From Actinomycetota bacterium (GTDB taxonomy: Bacteria; Actinomycetota; Geothermincolia; Geothermincolales; RBG-13-55-18): DNA of 64,000 nucleotides. Position 1 is the first letter of the stretch, and each line of letters starts with the position of its first letter. Location of the stretch: assembly GCA_030019255.1 (NCBI GenBank), contig JASEFK010000004.1:151569-215568 (forward strand). The letters run 5' to 3'. This document shows positions 39,172 to 48,864 of this stretch, one piece after another. The notes beneath the pieces are model-generated. The model was not told the origin of the DNA. It worked only from the letters and a program-made list of their open reading frames with translations, and made no database searches. The translations under genes were made by a program, and so were the position numbers.

Positions 39172-40356
39172 ATGGCAGAGATCAAGGAAGCGGTCCTGGT
39201 GGACGGAGTGAGAACCCCCAACTTCCGGGCTCACAAGGAGAAAGGATGGGCCCGGCACCTGCGTCCGGACGAACTCCTCACCTACGTGTACAACGCGCTT
39301 TTCGAGCGCAACCCACAGGTGAAGCCGGAGGACGTGGACGCGGTGTTCTGCGGCACTGCCAACCAGACCGGCATGCAGAACGACATCGCCCGGCTGGGCT
39401 GGCTGGCCTCCGGGCTCCCGGAGAGCGTGCCCACCAACGGGATCAACCAGCAGTGCCCCTCGGGGATGTCGGCCATTGAGCACGCCTGCCGGGCCATCAT
39501 GGCCGGGGAGGGAGAGATCTTCATCGCCTCCGGGGTGGAGGACATGATGAACGTGCCCATGGCCGCGGGCATGGACATCCCGCCCCGCATCGCCCAGTAC
39601 TACAACCCGCTGGAGCTCCCCATGGGAGCCACGGCCGAGAAGATCGCCGAGATATACAACGTCTCCCGCGCCGATGCCGAGCTGATGGCCTACTGGAGCC
39701 ACATCAAGGCCCGCGAGGCCCGCGACGCCGGGAAGTTCAAGGACGAGATCGTTCCCATTCCCGCCCTGGACGAGAACGGCAACGAGTTCCTGTGCGACCG
39801 CGACCAGTGGATACGTGACAATCCCAGCCTGGAGCAGATGGCCCAGATGCAGCCGGCCTTCAAGCCCGACGGCATCGTCACCGCGGCCATCAGCTCCCCC
39901 CTGACGGTGGGAGCCTGCGCTGCCCTGTTCATGAGCCGGGAAAAGGCTGACGAGCTGGGGCTCTCCTACCACCTGCGTTACGGCGGCGGGTGCATGGCCG
40001 GGTGCGACCCCACGGTCATGGGCATCGGGCCGGTGTACGCGGTGCAGAAGCTCCTGGCCCGGAAGGGCCTCACCATTGAGGACATCGACCTCTGGGAGCT
40101 CAACGAGGCCTTCGGTACCCAGGCCCTGGCGGTCATCCGCGAGCTGGGTATCGGTTACAACGCCCCCTTCGACAACATCAACGTGTGGGGCGGCGCGCTG
40201 GCCCTGGGCCATCCGCTGGGGGAGTCCGGGTGCCGCATCGTAATCACCCTAAACAACATCATGAAGAAGGACTTCCCGGAGGCCAAGAGGGCCATCGCCA
40301 CCCTGTGCGGCGGCTTCGGGAACGCCAACGCCACCCTCTGGGAGAAGGTGGAATGA
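39172..40356 (+). CDS. Acetyl-CoA C-acyltransferase (thiolase)
   Basis: A 394-residue thiolase II-type enzyme. The acyl-accepting Cys is in [14 protein letters not shown] (CPSG in place of the commoner CGSG), NEAFG carries the His-loop Asn, and [13 protein letters not shown] holds the catalytic His; the last motif reads [10 protein letters not shown]. It would cleave 3-ketoacyl-CoA, or condense two acetyl-CoA. The ATG at 39172 follows GAGGGAAGGG. It has its own promoter and terminator, so it is separate from the 22-35 kb cluster but probably serves the same pathway. Confidence 0.93.
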   Translation: MAEIKEAVLVDGVRTPNFRAHKEKGWARHLRPDELLTYVYNALFERNPQVKPEDVDAVFCGTANQTGMQNDIARLGWLASGLPESVPTNGINQQCPSGMSAIEHACRAIMAGEGEIFIASGVEDMMNVPMAAGMDIPPRIAQYYNPLELPMGATAEKIAEIYNVSRADAELMAYWSHIKAREARDAGKFKDEIVPIPALDENGNEFLCDRDQWIRDNPSLEQMAQMQPAFKPDGIVTAAISSPLTVGACAALFMSREKADELGLSYHLRYGGGCMAGCDPTVMGIGPVYAVQKLLARKGLTIEDIDLWELNEAFGTQALAVIRELGIGYNAPFDNINVWGGALALGHPLGESGCRIVITLNNIMKKDFPEAKRAIATLCGGFGNANATLWEKVE

Positions 40357-40379
40357 GCTGAGCCTTGAGAAAAGGAAGC

Positions 40380-40412
40380 GGGGGCGCGGATCACCGCGCC
40401 CCCTTTCATTTC
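40380..40412 (+). terminator. Rho-independent terminator after the thiolase
   Basis: A perfect 10-bp stem, GGGGGCGCGG (40380-40389) and CCGCGCCCCC (40394-40403), with the 4-base loop ATCA, is followed by TTTCATTT. It starts 23 bases after the thiolase stop. Confidence 0.88.
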
Positions 40413-40912
40413 CACGGAGGATTCCGTGGCTGGAGAGCGCGGGCTGCCGTCTCGACGGGTGAAACGGAACGGAGCACGCAGGGGGTTCGGCGGGTCGACC
40501 AAGGGTTTTCCGCTGGAAATAACGCGATCCAAGGGCGCGAAAGGGACCGAATGGGTGGAACGAATCGCTGTGTGCCAGCATGGAATGGAAGACCCGTCGT
40601 TCCAGCCGGGGAATGGCTCAGGGAAAAACACGCTTCGTGTCGAAGGATTGGAAGAGAGGTTCGCCCGGCGGATGACATGCTCATGAGCGGGAAGGGGCCG
40701 TTCGAGGTCCTTGCCCGGAGGCCCGGTGAACAATGAAAAACACTGCCGGGCGGAGAGATCGAGGAACTTCCAGATTTTATCGGTAAGGATTCGAGGGCAT
40801 TTTCAGGCTGAAGGGTTGATAGAGGGTTGATGTTCTTTCTGGAAAGACGCAGAAGCGGACGATGTGGGCGTCCCGGGCGGCGTTGCGTTCCAGGTCAAAG
40901 GGGTGGCGATCC
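40413..40912. other. Intergenic region, nothing recognised
   Basis: About 500 bases between the thiolase terminator and the next gene. Both strands have short open frames, none resembling a known protein. I see no repeat and no clear promoter. Confidence 0.5.
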
Positions 40913-41479
40913 GTGATACCGGTTATAGTGGTTGCCGTGGTCCTTGTCGACCTGGTCGTTGACATGGTCCTGGTCCGGTGGTGGATACGCAAACTCCGAA
41001 ATGAAGCGGTCAACGCCCTGCGCGAAGCGGTGGGCGGGGAGAAGGTCTTCCACGTGGAGGACTGCAATTTCTTCGGCCGGCAGTCCCGGGGTTACGCCCA
41101 GGTGAGGGGGAACGGCCTGCTGGCGCTGACCGACCGGGGGATCCACTTCCGCATGTTCCTGCCCCGCAGATACTTGTTCATCCCCCTGGAGGACGTGGGC
41201 TCCGTGTCCGTGGCTGGTTCCTTCCTGGGGAAGTCCCGGGGGAGGAAGATCCTGCGCGTGGATTTCCGAACCTCCGGTGGAGGGGATGACGCCTGCGGGT
41301 GGCTGGTACCCTCCCCGGGGTGGTGGGTCGAGGCCCTACGATCCCTCTCGGCGGGAAAAGAGCCCCCTCCAACCCCGTGGAAAGAAAAGATGGGTGATGT
41401 AACGACGAATAACCCTGCATCCCATGGCTCGCTTTGGCTGCTGGAAAGTCGCGCGTCATGTAAGGTAAAAATTTTCTAA
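40913..41479 (+). CDS. Membrane-anchored protein with a possible PH-like domain
   Basis: A 188-residue protein. From the GTG at 40913 it starts with one strong membrane helix (IPVIVVAVVLVDLVVDMVLV), then a basic stretch, then about 100 residues of beta-rich character (GYAQVRGNGLLALTDRG, FIPLEDVGSVSVAG, KILRVDF) that resemble a bacterial PH-like or GRAM-like domain. The last 40 residues look unstructured and may be read-through. AGGGGTGG precedes the GTG; the frame is open to 40862. The function is unknown. Confidence 0.65.
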   Translation: MIPVIVVAVVLVDLVVDMVLVRWWIRKLRNEAVNALREAVGGEKVFHVEDCNFFGRQSRGYAQVRGNGLLALTDRGIHFRMFLPRRYLFIPLEDVGSVSVAGSFLGKSRGRKILRVDFRTSGGGDDACGWLVPSPGWWVEALRSLSAGKEPPPTPWKEKMGDVTTNNPASHGSLWLLESRASCKVKIF

Positions 41480-41573
41480 CTCCCATCCCATCAGGAGAGG
41501 TCGAGCTTCAGGGAGGCTCGCAGAAATAGCATCATCACTGGAAAGTACAATCCTTCCCCTTGAACAATCCCCC

Positions 41574-42062
41574 TCAGGCCGTCCTGCACCGGAGAAGATA
41601 TTCCTTAGCTTGGCTGGAATCCCTCCACCCCCTGCTTTGCACTTCCTTTGCTTCAAGTTTCTTATAGGTGAGGAAGAAATTCTCGATCTCCACCAGCAGG
41701 TGGGGTGGAAGCTGGCCGATGTCCGCGAACGGGGACCAGCGGGGGTCGTTGACCGGCACTGCCAGTACCTTGTTGTCCACTCCCTTTTCGTCCTCCATGA
41801 GCAGGATCCCGATGGGCTTGGCCTCTATGAGGCATCCCGAGAAGGTGGGCTCGTCGAGCAGAACCAGTACATCCACCTCGTCGCCGTCCTCGGCCAGGGT
41901 GTCCTCGATGTATCCGTAATCCGCCGGGTAGTGAACGGCGCTGAAGAGCACGCGGTCGAGCTTTATCCTGCCCTTCCGGCGGTCGTATTCGTACTTGTTC
42001 TTCGAGCCCTTGGGCACCTCGACAACCACCGAAACGATGTCCGGAAAACCTGTAGAAGACAT
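41574..42062 (-). CDS. ppa: Inorganic pyrophosphatase, family I
   Basis: A 162-residue soluble enzyme that hydrolyses pyrophosphate and so pulls forward PPi-releasing reactions such as acyl-CoA and aminoacyl-tRNA synthesis. Signature residues: VEVPKGSKNKYEYD, YPADYGYIEDTLAEDGDEVDVLVL (metal-binding Asp cluster) and the basic KAKPIG-type stretch (EAKPIGIL). GGAGGTGG precedes the ATG. It neighbours the P-type ATPase relic and is probably transcribed alone. Confidence 0.96.
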   Translation of the reverse strand: MSSTGFPDIVSVVVEVPKGSKNKYEYDRRKGRIKLDRVLFSAVHYPADYGYIEDTLAEDGDEVDVLVLLDEPTFSGCLIEAKPIGILLMEDEKGVDNKVLAVPVNDPRWSPFADIGQLPPHLLVEIENFFLTYKKLEAKEVQSRGWRDSSQAKEYLLRCRTA

Positions 42063-42222
42063 TTCTTTTCCACCTCCATGTTCAATAACCTCGTCATCAT
42101 GTATAAAGGTCGTGCCTGAACGGCACAGGTTCTCGTTTCTTCAGGGAACCTTTCCTCAAATATTAAGGGTTCCTGCCGCCGACCTTTTCAAGGACCGTCA
42201 TCCTTAAATTCCGCATTATTCA

Positions 42223-43200
42223 TCAGGATGGAATATGCCGGTAAAATATGCGCTTGGTCAACTCTGCCCCCAGCGCATAAAGGAAGACGATGAGGGCCAG
42301 CACGGGAAAGAAGGTAAAAGGAACCTTCTGGAAGCCCAGCACCTCTGCAACCGGCAAGAAGGGAAGTGCCAAGGCGGTCGCGATCACCAGGAAGGAGGCC
42401 ACGGCCAGGAATCTCCCGGCCCGACTGCGGAAAAAAGGCTTACGGGTACGGATGATCAAGACGATGAGGGAGGCGGAAATCACGGACTCCATGAACCACC
42501 CGGTGCGGAATTGGCGGGCGTCGGCGTGGAGCAGCAGAAGGAGCGCGCCGAAGGTCAGGAAGTCGAAAAGGAAGCTCAGGGGACCGAAGACCAGCATGAA
42601 CCTCCTTATGAAACCCACGTCCCACCGGCGTGACCGTTCCACCAGTTCCGGGTCCACGTTATCGGTGGCGATGCCCATTTCCGGGAAATCGGTCAGGAGG
42701 TTGGTCAGGAGTATCTGGCCGGGGAGCATGGGCAGGAAAGGAAGAAAAGTGCCCGTGAGCAGGCGGGGCGAGGAATGCCTATCATCTCCCCCAGCCGTCG
42801 GGCCGTCAGGGGGTTATCGCCGGTGATGATCTTGAGTCCTACCCCCAGGTTATGCAGTCGCCGCACCGTCTCCTCGACCCCCGGCTTGGGGGGTCATGGA
42901 AGACAAGCAGGCCGGCGAAGGTCATCTCCCTCTCGTCGTCCGTGGAAATGGTCGTCTCATCACCCATCCTGCGGTAAGCCACGCCCAGCACCCGTAATCC
43001 CTGCCGGCTCTGCTCCTCGTACAGGCGCTGTATGTCGGCGTAGACATCCTGCAGGTCCTTTAATTCATCCTCCGACAACTCCGCGGGGGCGCAGATCTCC
43101 GGCACCTTCTCCAGGGCTCCCTTGGTGACCATCAGTTAGCCCTTCCTGTCCATGCCGGCCCGGCTTCTTTTGCGGCATCCTCTCCCATTCTAAGCCCTCC
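42223..43200 (-). pseudogene. Decayed P-type cation ATPase (MgtA-like)
   Basis: A relic of a P-type ATPase, probably of Mg2+ type. On the minus strand: EGLEWERMPQKK (about 43164-43200), an in-frame stop, N-domain MVTKGALEKVPEICAPAEL (43132 down), a frameshift after LVFHDPP (about 42885), then PGVEETVRRLHNLGVGLKI and ITGDNPLTARRLGEMIGI, then an internal deletion of the GDGVNDAPA part, then the membrane half PGQILLTNLLTDFPEMGIATDN to the end (42729-42223). The N-terminal two thirds with DKTGT are absent. Several independent lesions make sequencing error an unlikely explanation. Confidence 0.85.
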
Positions 43201-43332
43201 GACAGCCCGTGTCTCCTTTTCGTCTTGCTTACACGGAGGTAGCCTGTCGCCATGTTCGGTTTAAAGGGTTGGAGGTGTATATTACTCACCGGGACCGTTT
43301 TTATCGGTTTCCCGGTGAATGGCGAGAAGGTC

Positions 43333-44031
43333 ATGAAGAAGATACTCATCATCGAGGACGAGAGGCCGCTGGCGGAAGCGGTGGCCTTCAGCCTGGAGAG
43401 GGAGGGCTACCGGGTGGACATCGCGCTGGACGGGGAGAGCGGCTGGAAGAAGTGCCGGGAGGGAAGCTACGACCTGATCATCCTGGACCTCATGCTCCCA
43501 GGTATGGACGGCATGGAGATATGCCGGAGGCTGCGCGGGGAAAGCGACGTCCCGGTGATCATACTCACGGCCAAGGATTCCGACGTGGACAAGATACTGG
43601 GACTGGAGATGGGCGCCGATGACTACGTGACCAAGCCCTTCAACATGCGGGAGCTGATGGCGAGGGTGAAGGCTGTCCTGCGGCGCTGGACGGCGGAGAA
43701 GGAGCAAAGGGAGGAGGGACTTCTGCGGGCGGGGGACATCGTGCTGGACCGGGAGCGGCACGAGGTAAGGGTGGGTGGAAGGGTAGTGGAGATGCCCCTC
43801 ATGGAATACCGCCTGCTCGAGATCTTCCTGTGCCACCCCGGGAAGGCCCTGCCACGTGAATACCTGGTCAGCCAGGTATGGGAGGGAGACTATTACGGGC
43901 AGAGCAAGACCCTGGAGGTCCACATCAGGCGCCTCCGGGAGAAGATAGAGGAAGACCCCTCCCACCCCAGCCGCATAATCACCGTCCGCGGGGTGGGTTA
44001 CAGGTTCGAAGTGAGCGGGGACGGGGATTGA
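43333..44031 (+). CDS. phoP: Phosphate-type response regulator (OmpR/PhoP family)
   Basis: A 232-residue two-component regulator. The receiver domain has the acidic pair in IIEDE and the phosphorylation site Asp52 in LIILDLMLPGMDG; Thr in ILTAKD and Lys in VTKPF complete the site. The C-terminal winged helix (EVHIRRLREKIEEDPSHPSRIITVRGVGYRF) is of OmpR type. The start is the ATG at 43333; the open frame is longer. It overlaps the kinase gene and lies just before pstSCAB, so PhoP is a well-supported assignment by context. Confidence 0.92.
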   Translation: MKKILIIEDERPLAEAVAFSLEREGYRVDIALDGESGWKKCREGSYDLIILDLMLPGMDGMEICRRLRGESDVPVIILTAKDSDVDKILGLEMGADDYVTKPFNMRELMARVKAVLRRWTAEKEQREEGLLRAGDIVLDRERHEVRVGGRVVEMPLMEYRLLEIFLCHPGKALPREYLVSQVWEGDYYGQSKTLEVHIRRLREKIEEDPSHPSRIITVRGVGYRFEVSGDGD

Positions 44032-45827
44032 AGAGCCTGAAACGCATCCTCATCACCCGGTATACCGCGCTGGTGACCGCGGTTCTGGTCCTCCTCTCCT
44101 TGCTGGTAATAATTCCCATCAGGAGCTATACCCTGGCCCGCGAGAGGAGGGACCTCGAGGTGCAGGCGCGGCTCTTCGCCGGTCACGCTGAATCCTACTT
44201 CCGGGAGCAGGTGTCCGCACCCGAGATCGATGACCGGCTCGAAGAGCTGGCGGCCCACCTTCCCCTCAGGCTTACCCTCATCGATGTGGAGGGCAAGGTA
44301 CTCGGGGATTCAGAGTTTCCGGCAGAACTGATGGAAAACCATGCCGGAAGGCCGGAGGTCGCCGCCGCCCTGCGCGGGGAGGTCTCCTCCGCCAGCCGCG
44401 AGTCGCGCACCTTGGGGGAAAAGTTCATTTACGCCGCGGCGCCCGTTGAGGTGGACGGGGAGATCGTCGGGGTGGCGCGCGTCTCCGTACAGGAAAAGGA
44501 CGTCATGCCGGTCATCCTGAGCGTATGGTGGATATTTCTGGTCGCCTTCGGATTGCTACTGGCAGTCATCGTGGTAACCAGCATCTGGACGGAAAGAACG
44601 GTGGTGGGAGCCCTGGGAGAACTCCGGGAGGCGGTGGCCTCCGTGGCCAAAGGGGAGCTGGTGAGGAGGGTCGCCGCGCCCCGCGTGGCGGATTTCTCCG
44701 AGCTGGCGAAGGGCTTCAACGTCATGGCCCGGGAAGTGCGCCTACGCGTCGAGGAACTGGACTCCGAGAGAAAAAAGCTGGAAGCCATACTGGAGAACGT
44801 GTCCACGGGAATACTGGTGGTGGACGGAGAGAACCGCGTGCTGCTCCTCAATCCCGCCGCGGAGGCCATCCTGGGCGTGAGGGCCGAGAGGGCGAAGGGG
44901 CGACGGCTCATCGAGGTTTTTCCGGGCACCGAGGTGGAGGAGGCCGTAAGGCTTGCGGTGGAGGGGGAAAAGGTGGAGAGGGAGCTGGAGCTCGTCTATC
45001 CGCGCCACATGACCCTGCACTTGAAGTCGCAACCGGTGAGGGCGACTGACGGCAGGGTGTCGGCCACCGTCAGCACCCTCGAGGACGTCACCATGTTAAG
45101 GAGGGTGGACCGCATCCGGCAGGACTTCGTGGCCAACGTGTCCCATGAGCTCCGCACACCGGTGGCCACCGTGCGTGCCCTCGTAGAGTCCCTCCTGGGC
45201 GGAGCGCTGGAGAGCAGGGAGACGGGGGAAAGATTCCTGCGCGACCTGGACCGCGAGACGGCCAGGCTGGCCCAGCTGGTCGAGGACCTGCTCGCCCTGA
45301 GCCGGCTGGAGGCTGGCGAGACGGTCCTGCAGGTGGAGGAGTTCCCCCTGCAGGACCTGGTCGGTGAACGCCTGGAAAGCAAAGCCAAGCTGGCGGCGAA
45401 GTACGGGGTGGAGATGGCAGCCGATCTGAGCGGTGACGTAAGGGTGACGGCGGACCGCCGGCTCTTGGCCACCCTGCTGGACAACCTCCTGGACAACGCC
45501 GTCAAGTACAACCGCCCTGGCGGACGGGTGTCGGTGGATTACCGGATAGAAGGGGACGTGGTGGTCCTGGAGGTCAGGGATACGGGCGTGGGCATGCCCC
45601 GCGAGGAGCTACCCCGCATCTTCGAGAGGTTCTACCGGGTCGACCGGGCGCGTTCCCGGGAGACGGGAGGCACGGGCCTGGGCCTTTCCATCGTGAAGCA
45701 TATAGCGGAGCTCCACGGAGGCTCGGTGAGCGTGGAAAGCGAGCCCGGCGAGGGCTCCGTCTTTTACGTCCACCTGCCGCAGCCCCACCAAGGCAACAAG
45801 GAAGGCGCCGGCACGGGTGACACATAA
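44028..45827 (+). CDS. phoR: Sensor histidine kinase, PhoR-like
   Basis: A 599-residue membrane kinase. One helix at about residues 14-32 and another at about 167-190 enclose an extracytoplasmic domain of about 135 residues. HAMP, PAS (ILENVSTGILVVDGENRVLLLNPAAEAILG), HisKA with His373 in VSHELRTP, and HATPase with NLLDNAVKYN and GTGLGLSIVKHIAELHGG follow. The TTG start overlaps the phoP stop (TTGA). The next genes are pstSCAB, so it probably senses phosphate status through PstB/PhoU. Confidence 0.93.
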   Translation: MKSLKRILITRYTALVTAVLVLLSLLVIIPIRSYTLARERRDLEVQARLFAGHAESYFREQVSAPEIDDRLEELAAHLPLRLTLIDVEGKVLGDSEFPAELMENHAGRPEVAAALRGEVSSASRESRTLGEKFIYAAAPVEVDGEIVGVARVSVQEKDVMPVILSVWWIFLVAFGLLLAVIVVTSIWTERTVVGALGELREAVASVAKGELVRRVAAPRVADFSELAKGFNVMAREVRLRVEELDSERKKLEAILENVSTGILVVDGENRVLLLNPAAEAILGVRAERAKGRRLIEVFPGTEVEEAVRLAVEGEKVERELELVYPRHMTLHLKSQPVRATDGRVSATVSTLEDVTMLRRVDRIRQDFVANVSHELRTPVATVRALVESLLGGALESRETGERFLRDLDRETARLAQLVEDLLALSRLEAGETVLQVEEFPLQDLVGERLESKAKLAAKYGVEMAADLSGDVRVTADRRLLATLLDNLLDNAVKYNRPGGRVSVDYRIEGDVVVLEVRDTGVGMPREELPRIFERFYRVDRARSRETGGTGLGLSIVKHIAELHGGSVSVESEPGEGSVFYVHLPQPHQGNKEGAGTGDT

Positions 45828-45869
45828 TGTAAGGGATCATTTTATACCGGGTCGATAAACGCCCCAAGT

Positions 45870-45935
45870 TTTAAACGGCGCTTAAACTAAATTTTCAAAA
45901 GAATTTAACCAACCTGAATCCGCATTTAAACGCCC
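45870..45935 (+). promoter_or_regulatory. PHO box: six 11-base direct-repeat units before pstS
   Basis: Six units begin exactly 11 bases apart (45870, 45881, 45892, 45903, 45914, 45925): TTTAAACGGCG, CTTAAACTAAA, TTTTCAAAAGA, ATTTAACCAAC, CTGAATCCGCA, TTTAAACGCCC. In Streptomyces, PhoP binds 11-base direct-repeat units. A -10-like TGTAAT (45941-45946) follows closely, the layout of an activator-dependent promoter. The 237-base phoR-pstS gap has no other feature. Confidence 0.72.
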
Positions 45936-46064
45936 GTCCCTGTAATTGGTTCTGGAAGTAACAGGTATGCCGGAATTGCGGGTTCTCCTGCGTTTCGAGC
46001 GCACGCAAGGGAAAAGGATGTGCCGAGGGAGATTCTCCCGCAGGAAAGAACGAGGAGGTAGGCA

Positions 46065-46922
46065 ATGACCAGAAAGAAGGCCTTTTCGGTCGCCGCCGCC
46101 GCGATGGTGACGCTGGTGCTGGTCCTGGCGGCGGGATGCGGCGGAGAAAATGGGGGCGCAGCGGGCGGAGAGGAGAAGCCGGCGCTTTCGGGCACCCTGA
46201 ACCTCTCCGGTTCCACCACCGTGCTGCCCCTGGCCCAGGAAGCGGCGGAGATGTTCATGGACGAGAACCCGAGGGTCACGGTCAACGTGCAGGGTGGGGG
46301 CTCCAGCGTGGGCATTTCCAACGTCGCCGAGGGCGTGGTGGACATCGGGAACGCCTCCCGCGATCTCCAGGACGAGGAGAAAAACCTTGGGCTCGTGGAC
46401 CACAAGATCGCCCTCGACGTCATAGCGGTAATAGTCCACAAGGATGTTCCCGTGGACGACCTTACCGCCGCTCAGGTCAAGGACATCTTCACCGGGAAGA
46501 TAACCAACTGGAAGGACCTGGGAGGTCCGAACCAGGCCATCAAGGTGGTCGTCCGCGACGAGGCCTCCGGGACCCGCGAGATGTTCGACGAGAAGGCCCT
46601 GGAGAAGGAGAAACCGGTTGCCGGCGCCATCGAGTGCAACAGCAACGGCATCGTGCGCCAGACGGTTTCCTCCACCCCTTTCTCCATCGGCTACATCTCC
46701 TTGGGATACCTGGACAACTCGGTAAAGGCCCTGAAGTACGAGGGGGTGACGGCCAACAAGGAGAACGCGGTGAAGGGCTCCTACCCGCTCTCCAGGTACC
46801 TTCACATGTTCACCAAGGGAGAGGCCTCGGGGCTGGCCAGGGCCTTCCTGGATTTCGTCCTCTCCGAGCGCTTCCAGAACGAGGTGGTGGCCAGGGAATA
46901 CATCCCCGTGAACCAGATCTAA
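46065..46922 (+). CDS. pstS: Phosphate ABC transporter substrate-binding lipoprotein
   Basis: A 285-residue phosphate-binding protein. The lipobox is LAAGC (Cys near residue 25), so it is tethered to the membrane after signal-peptide cleavage. Phosphate-contact stretches LSGSTTV, GGGSSVGI and DEASGTRE are present. GAGGAGGT precedes the ATG. It opens pstSCAB, directly after the phoP-phoR pair and a PHO box. Confidence 0.95.
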   Translation: MTRKKAFSVAAAAMVTLVLVLAAGCGGENGGAAGGEEKPALSGTLNLSGSTTVLPLAQEAAEMFMDENPRVTVNVQGGGSSVGISNVAEGVVDIGNASRDLQDEEKNLGLVDHKIALDVIAVIVHKDVPVDDLTAAQVKDIFTGKITNWKDLGGPNQAIKVVVRDEASGTREMFDEKALEKEKPVAGAIECNSNGIVRQTVSSTPFSIGYISLGYLDNSVKALKYEGVTANKENAVKGSYPLSRYLHMFTKGEASGLARAFLDFVLSERFQNEVVAREYIPVNQI

Positions 46923-47016
46923 GGGGGCTGCATGGGCGCTGCACGCAGGGTTTCCCCCTCGTGCGACGCGTGACCCTCCGGAGGATATCGAGGCGACTTG
47001 AGGAGATGGATGCAGG

Positions 47017-47883
47017 ATGCCGGCGATAAGCAGGGAATGGCTGACGAGGAAGGTCCTCCTGGTAGCAGCCATGATGGTCGTGGTGGGCCTGGTCACGGTC
47101 GTCTTCTTCGTGGCTAAAGAGGCCCTACCCAGCCTGAGCCAGGCCGGACCGGCCAACCTCTTTTCCTCCGTCTGGGACCCCCGGGAAGGGCGCTACGGGA
47201 TGCTGGTCTTTCTCGTGGGAACGCTGGCCACAACCGCCGGGGGGCTCCTCCTGGGCACCCCCCTGGCACTGGGCTTGGCCCTCTTCCTCACCCAGGTTGC
47301 CCCCCGGCGTCCCCGGGAATTGTTCTCCCGCCTGGTGGAACTTCTGGCGGGTATTCCCTCCATCGTCCTGGGATGGCTGGGATTCACCGTCCTCGTGCCC
47401 CATATCCGGAGTATCACGGGGTCCTCGGGAAGCGGGATACTCGCCGCCTCCATCATCCTGGCAGTTATGATCGTGCCCACTGTCGCAGCCATTTCCAGGG
47501 ACGCGCTGGAGGCAGTACCCGCCTCCTACACGCAGGCGGCCCTGGCCCTCGGGGCCACCCGCTGGCAAACCATCAGCGGGGTGCTCCTTCCCGCGGCAAA
47601 GCACGGCATCCTGGCCGCGGTCATTTTGGGGATGGGCAGGGCCATGGGGGAGACCATGGCCGTGGCCATGGTCATCGGGCCCGCCTCGGTCTTTCCCACC
47701 TCCCTCACCTCCCCCACCCACACCCTGACCACCAAGATCCTCATGGAGATGGGGGAATCCACCGGCCTACAGCGGTCAGCCCTTTTCGCCATGGGCTTGG
47801 TGCTCCTCCTTCTGGCCATGGCCCTGGTGATCCTGGTGCGGCTGGTTTCCAGGGCGCGTGAAAGCTACGCGGTGATCGAATGA
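47017..47883 (+). CDS. pstC: Phosphate ABC transporter permease PstC
   Basis: A 288-residue inner-membrane permease with about six helices. The binding-protein-dependent transport signature is AALALGATRWQTISGVLLPAAKHG (EAA loop). The C-terminal helices and the GMGRAMGETMAVAMVIG stretch are typical of PstC. A GGAG site precedes the ATG. The stop overlaps the pstA start by 4 bases (ATGA), so the subunits are co-translated. Confidence 0.95.
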   Translation: MPAISREWLTRKVLLVAAMMVVVGLVTVVFFVAKEALPSLSQAGPANLFSSVWDPREGRYGMLVFLVGTLATTAGGLLLGTPLALGLALFLTQVAPRRPRELFSRLVELLAGIPSIVLGWLGFTVLVPHIRSITGSSGSGILAASIILAVMIVPTVAAISRDALEAVPASYTQAALALGATRWQTISGVLLPAAKHGILAAVILGMGRAMGETMAVAMVIGPASVFPTSLTSPTHTLTTKILMEMGESTGLQRSALFAMGLVLLLLAMALVILVRLVSRARESYAVIE

Positions 47884-48854
47884 TGATAGACGAGGAAAAC
47901 ACCGTCACGCTTCCGGAAGGGACCGGCGTTTCGAGCCGGGTCGGCCCGGAACAGAGGGAAGATTTCGCGTTGGCCCGGCGTTACCGCGGCAGGCGTTCCG
48001 CGCAGGCGCTGGTGGATCGCCTGGCCACGGTGGTCATATGGTCGTTCGCCCTGCTGGCCCTGTTGGTGGTGGTCACGGTCATCGGAATCATACTCTGGAA
48101 CGGCCTGGGCGCGGCGCTGTCCCCCTCCTTCGTGTTCGGGAAGCCGCAGGCCATGTGGGAGGGAGGCGGCATCTGGCCCATGGTGGTCTCCTCGTTTTAC
48201 CTGGCCGCCCTCACCCTGGCGCTGGTCATCCCCCTCGGGGTGGGGGCGGCCGTCTACATGTCCGAGTTCGCGAGGGAGGGGCGCCTGGTGCGCCTGGTGC
48301 GCTTCGGGGCGGATTCCCTGTCCGCGGTCCCCTCCGTCGTCTTCGGCATCTTCGGGATGGTGGTCTTCGTCATCTACCTCGGCCTGGGGTATTCGTTGCT
48401 GGCCGGCGCCCTGACCCTGACCCTGCTGAACCTGCCCACGGTGATGCGCTCCGCCGAGGAAGCCATAAGGGCGGTGCCGCGGTCCTACCGCGAGGCCGCC
48501 CTGGCCATGGGCTGCACGCGATGGGAAACGGTGAGGAAGGCCGTCCTTCCGGTAGCCGTGCCCGGCATCACCACCGGAGCCATCCTTTCCGCGGGGCGCA
48601 TAGTGGGCGAGAGCGCCGCCGTAATTTACACCGTGGGGCTGTTCGTGCGCAAGGTCCCCTGGTCACCGTTCCGGCCGGCCGCTCCCATGGCCGCCAACAT
48701 CTGGCACATGTATACCGAGGGCGCACTGGTGCCGGACTGGTTCCGGGTGGCCAGCGGGGAAGCGGCCTTTCTCCTCCTCACCGTGCTAGCCCTCAACCTC
48801 GCGGCTCGAATGACGGCGAGAACGGTGAGGAAGCGGATGGGCTACCGCGACTGA
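47880..48854 (+). CDS. pstA: Phosphate ABC transporter permease PstA
   Basis: A 324-residue permease partner of PstC. A hydrophilic N-terminus of about 50 residues precedes six helices; the EAA loop reads [24 protein letters not shown] and the [17 protein letters not shown] stretch marks PstA. The start overlaps the pstC stop as ATGA. Ten bases separate it from pstB, so all four pst genes form one operon. Confidence 0.95.
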   Translation: MMIDEENTVTLPEGTGVSSRVGPEQREDFALARRYRGRRSAQALVDRLATVVIWSFALLALLVVVTVIGIILWNGLGAALSPSFVFGKPQAMWEGGGIWPMVVSSFYLAALTLALVIPLGVGAAVYMSEFAREGRLVRLVRFGADSLSAVPSVVFGIFGMVVFVIYLGLGYSLLAGALTLTLLNLPTVMRSAEEAIRAVPRSYREAALAMGCTRWETVRKAVLPVAVPGITTGAILSAGRIVGESAAVIYTVGLFVRKVPWSPFRPAAPMAANIWHMYTEGALVPDWFRVASGEAAFLLLTVLALNLAARMTARTVRKRMGYRD

Positions 48855-48864
48855 GGGGAAGAAC

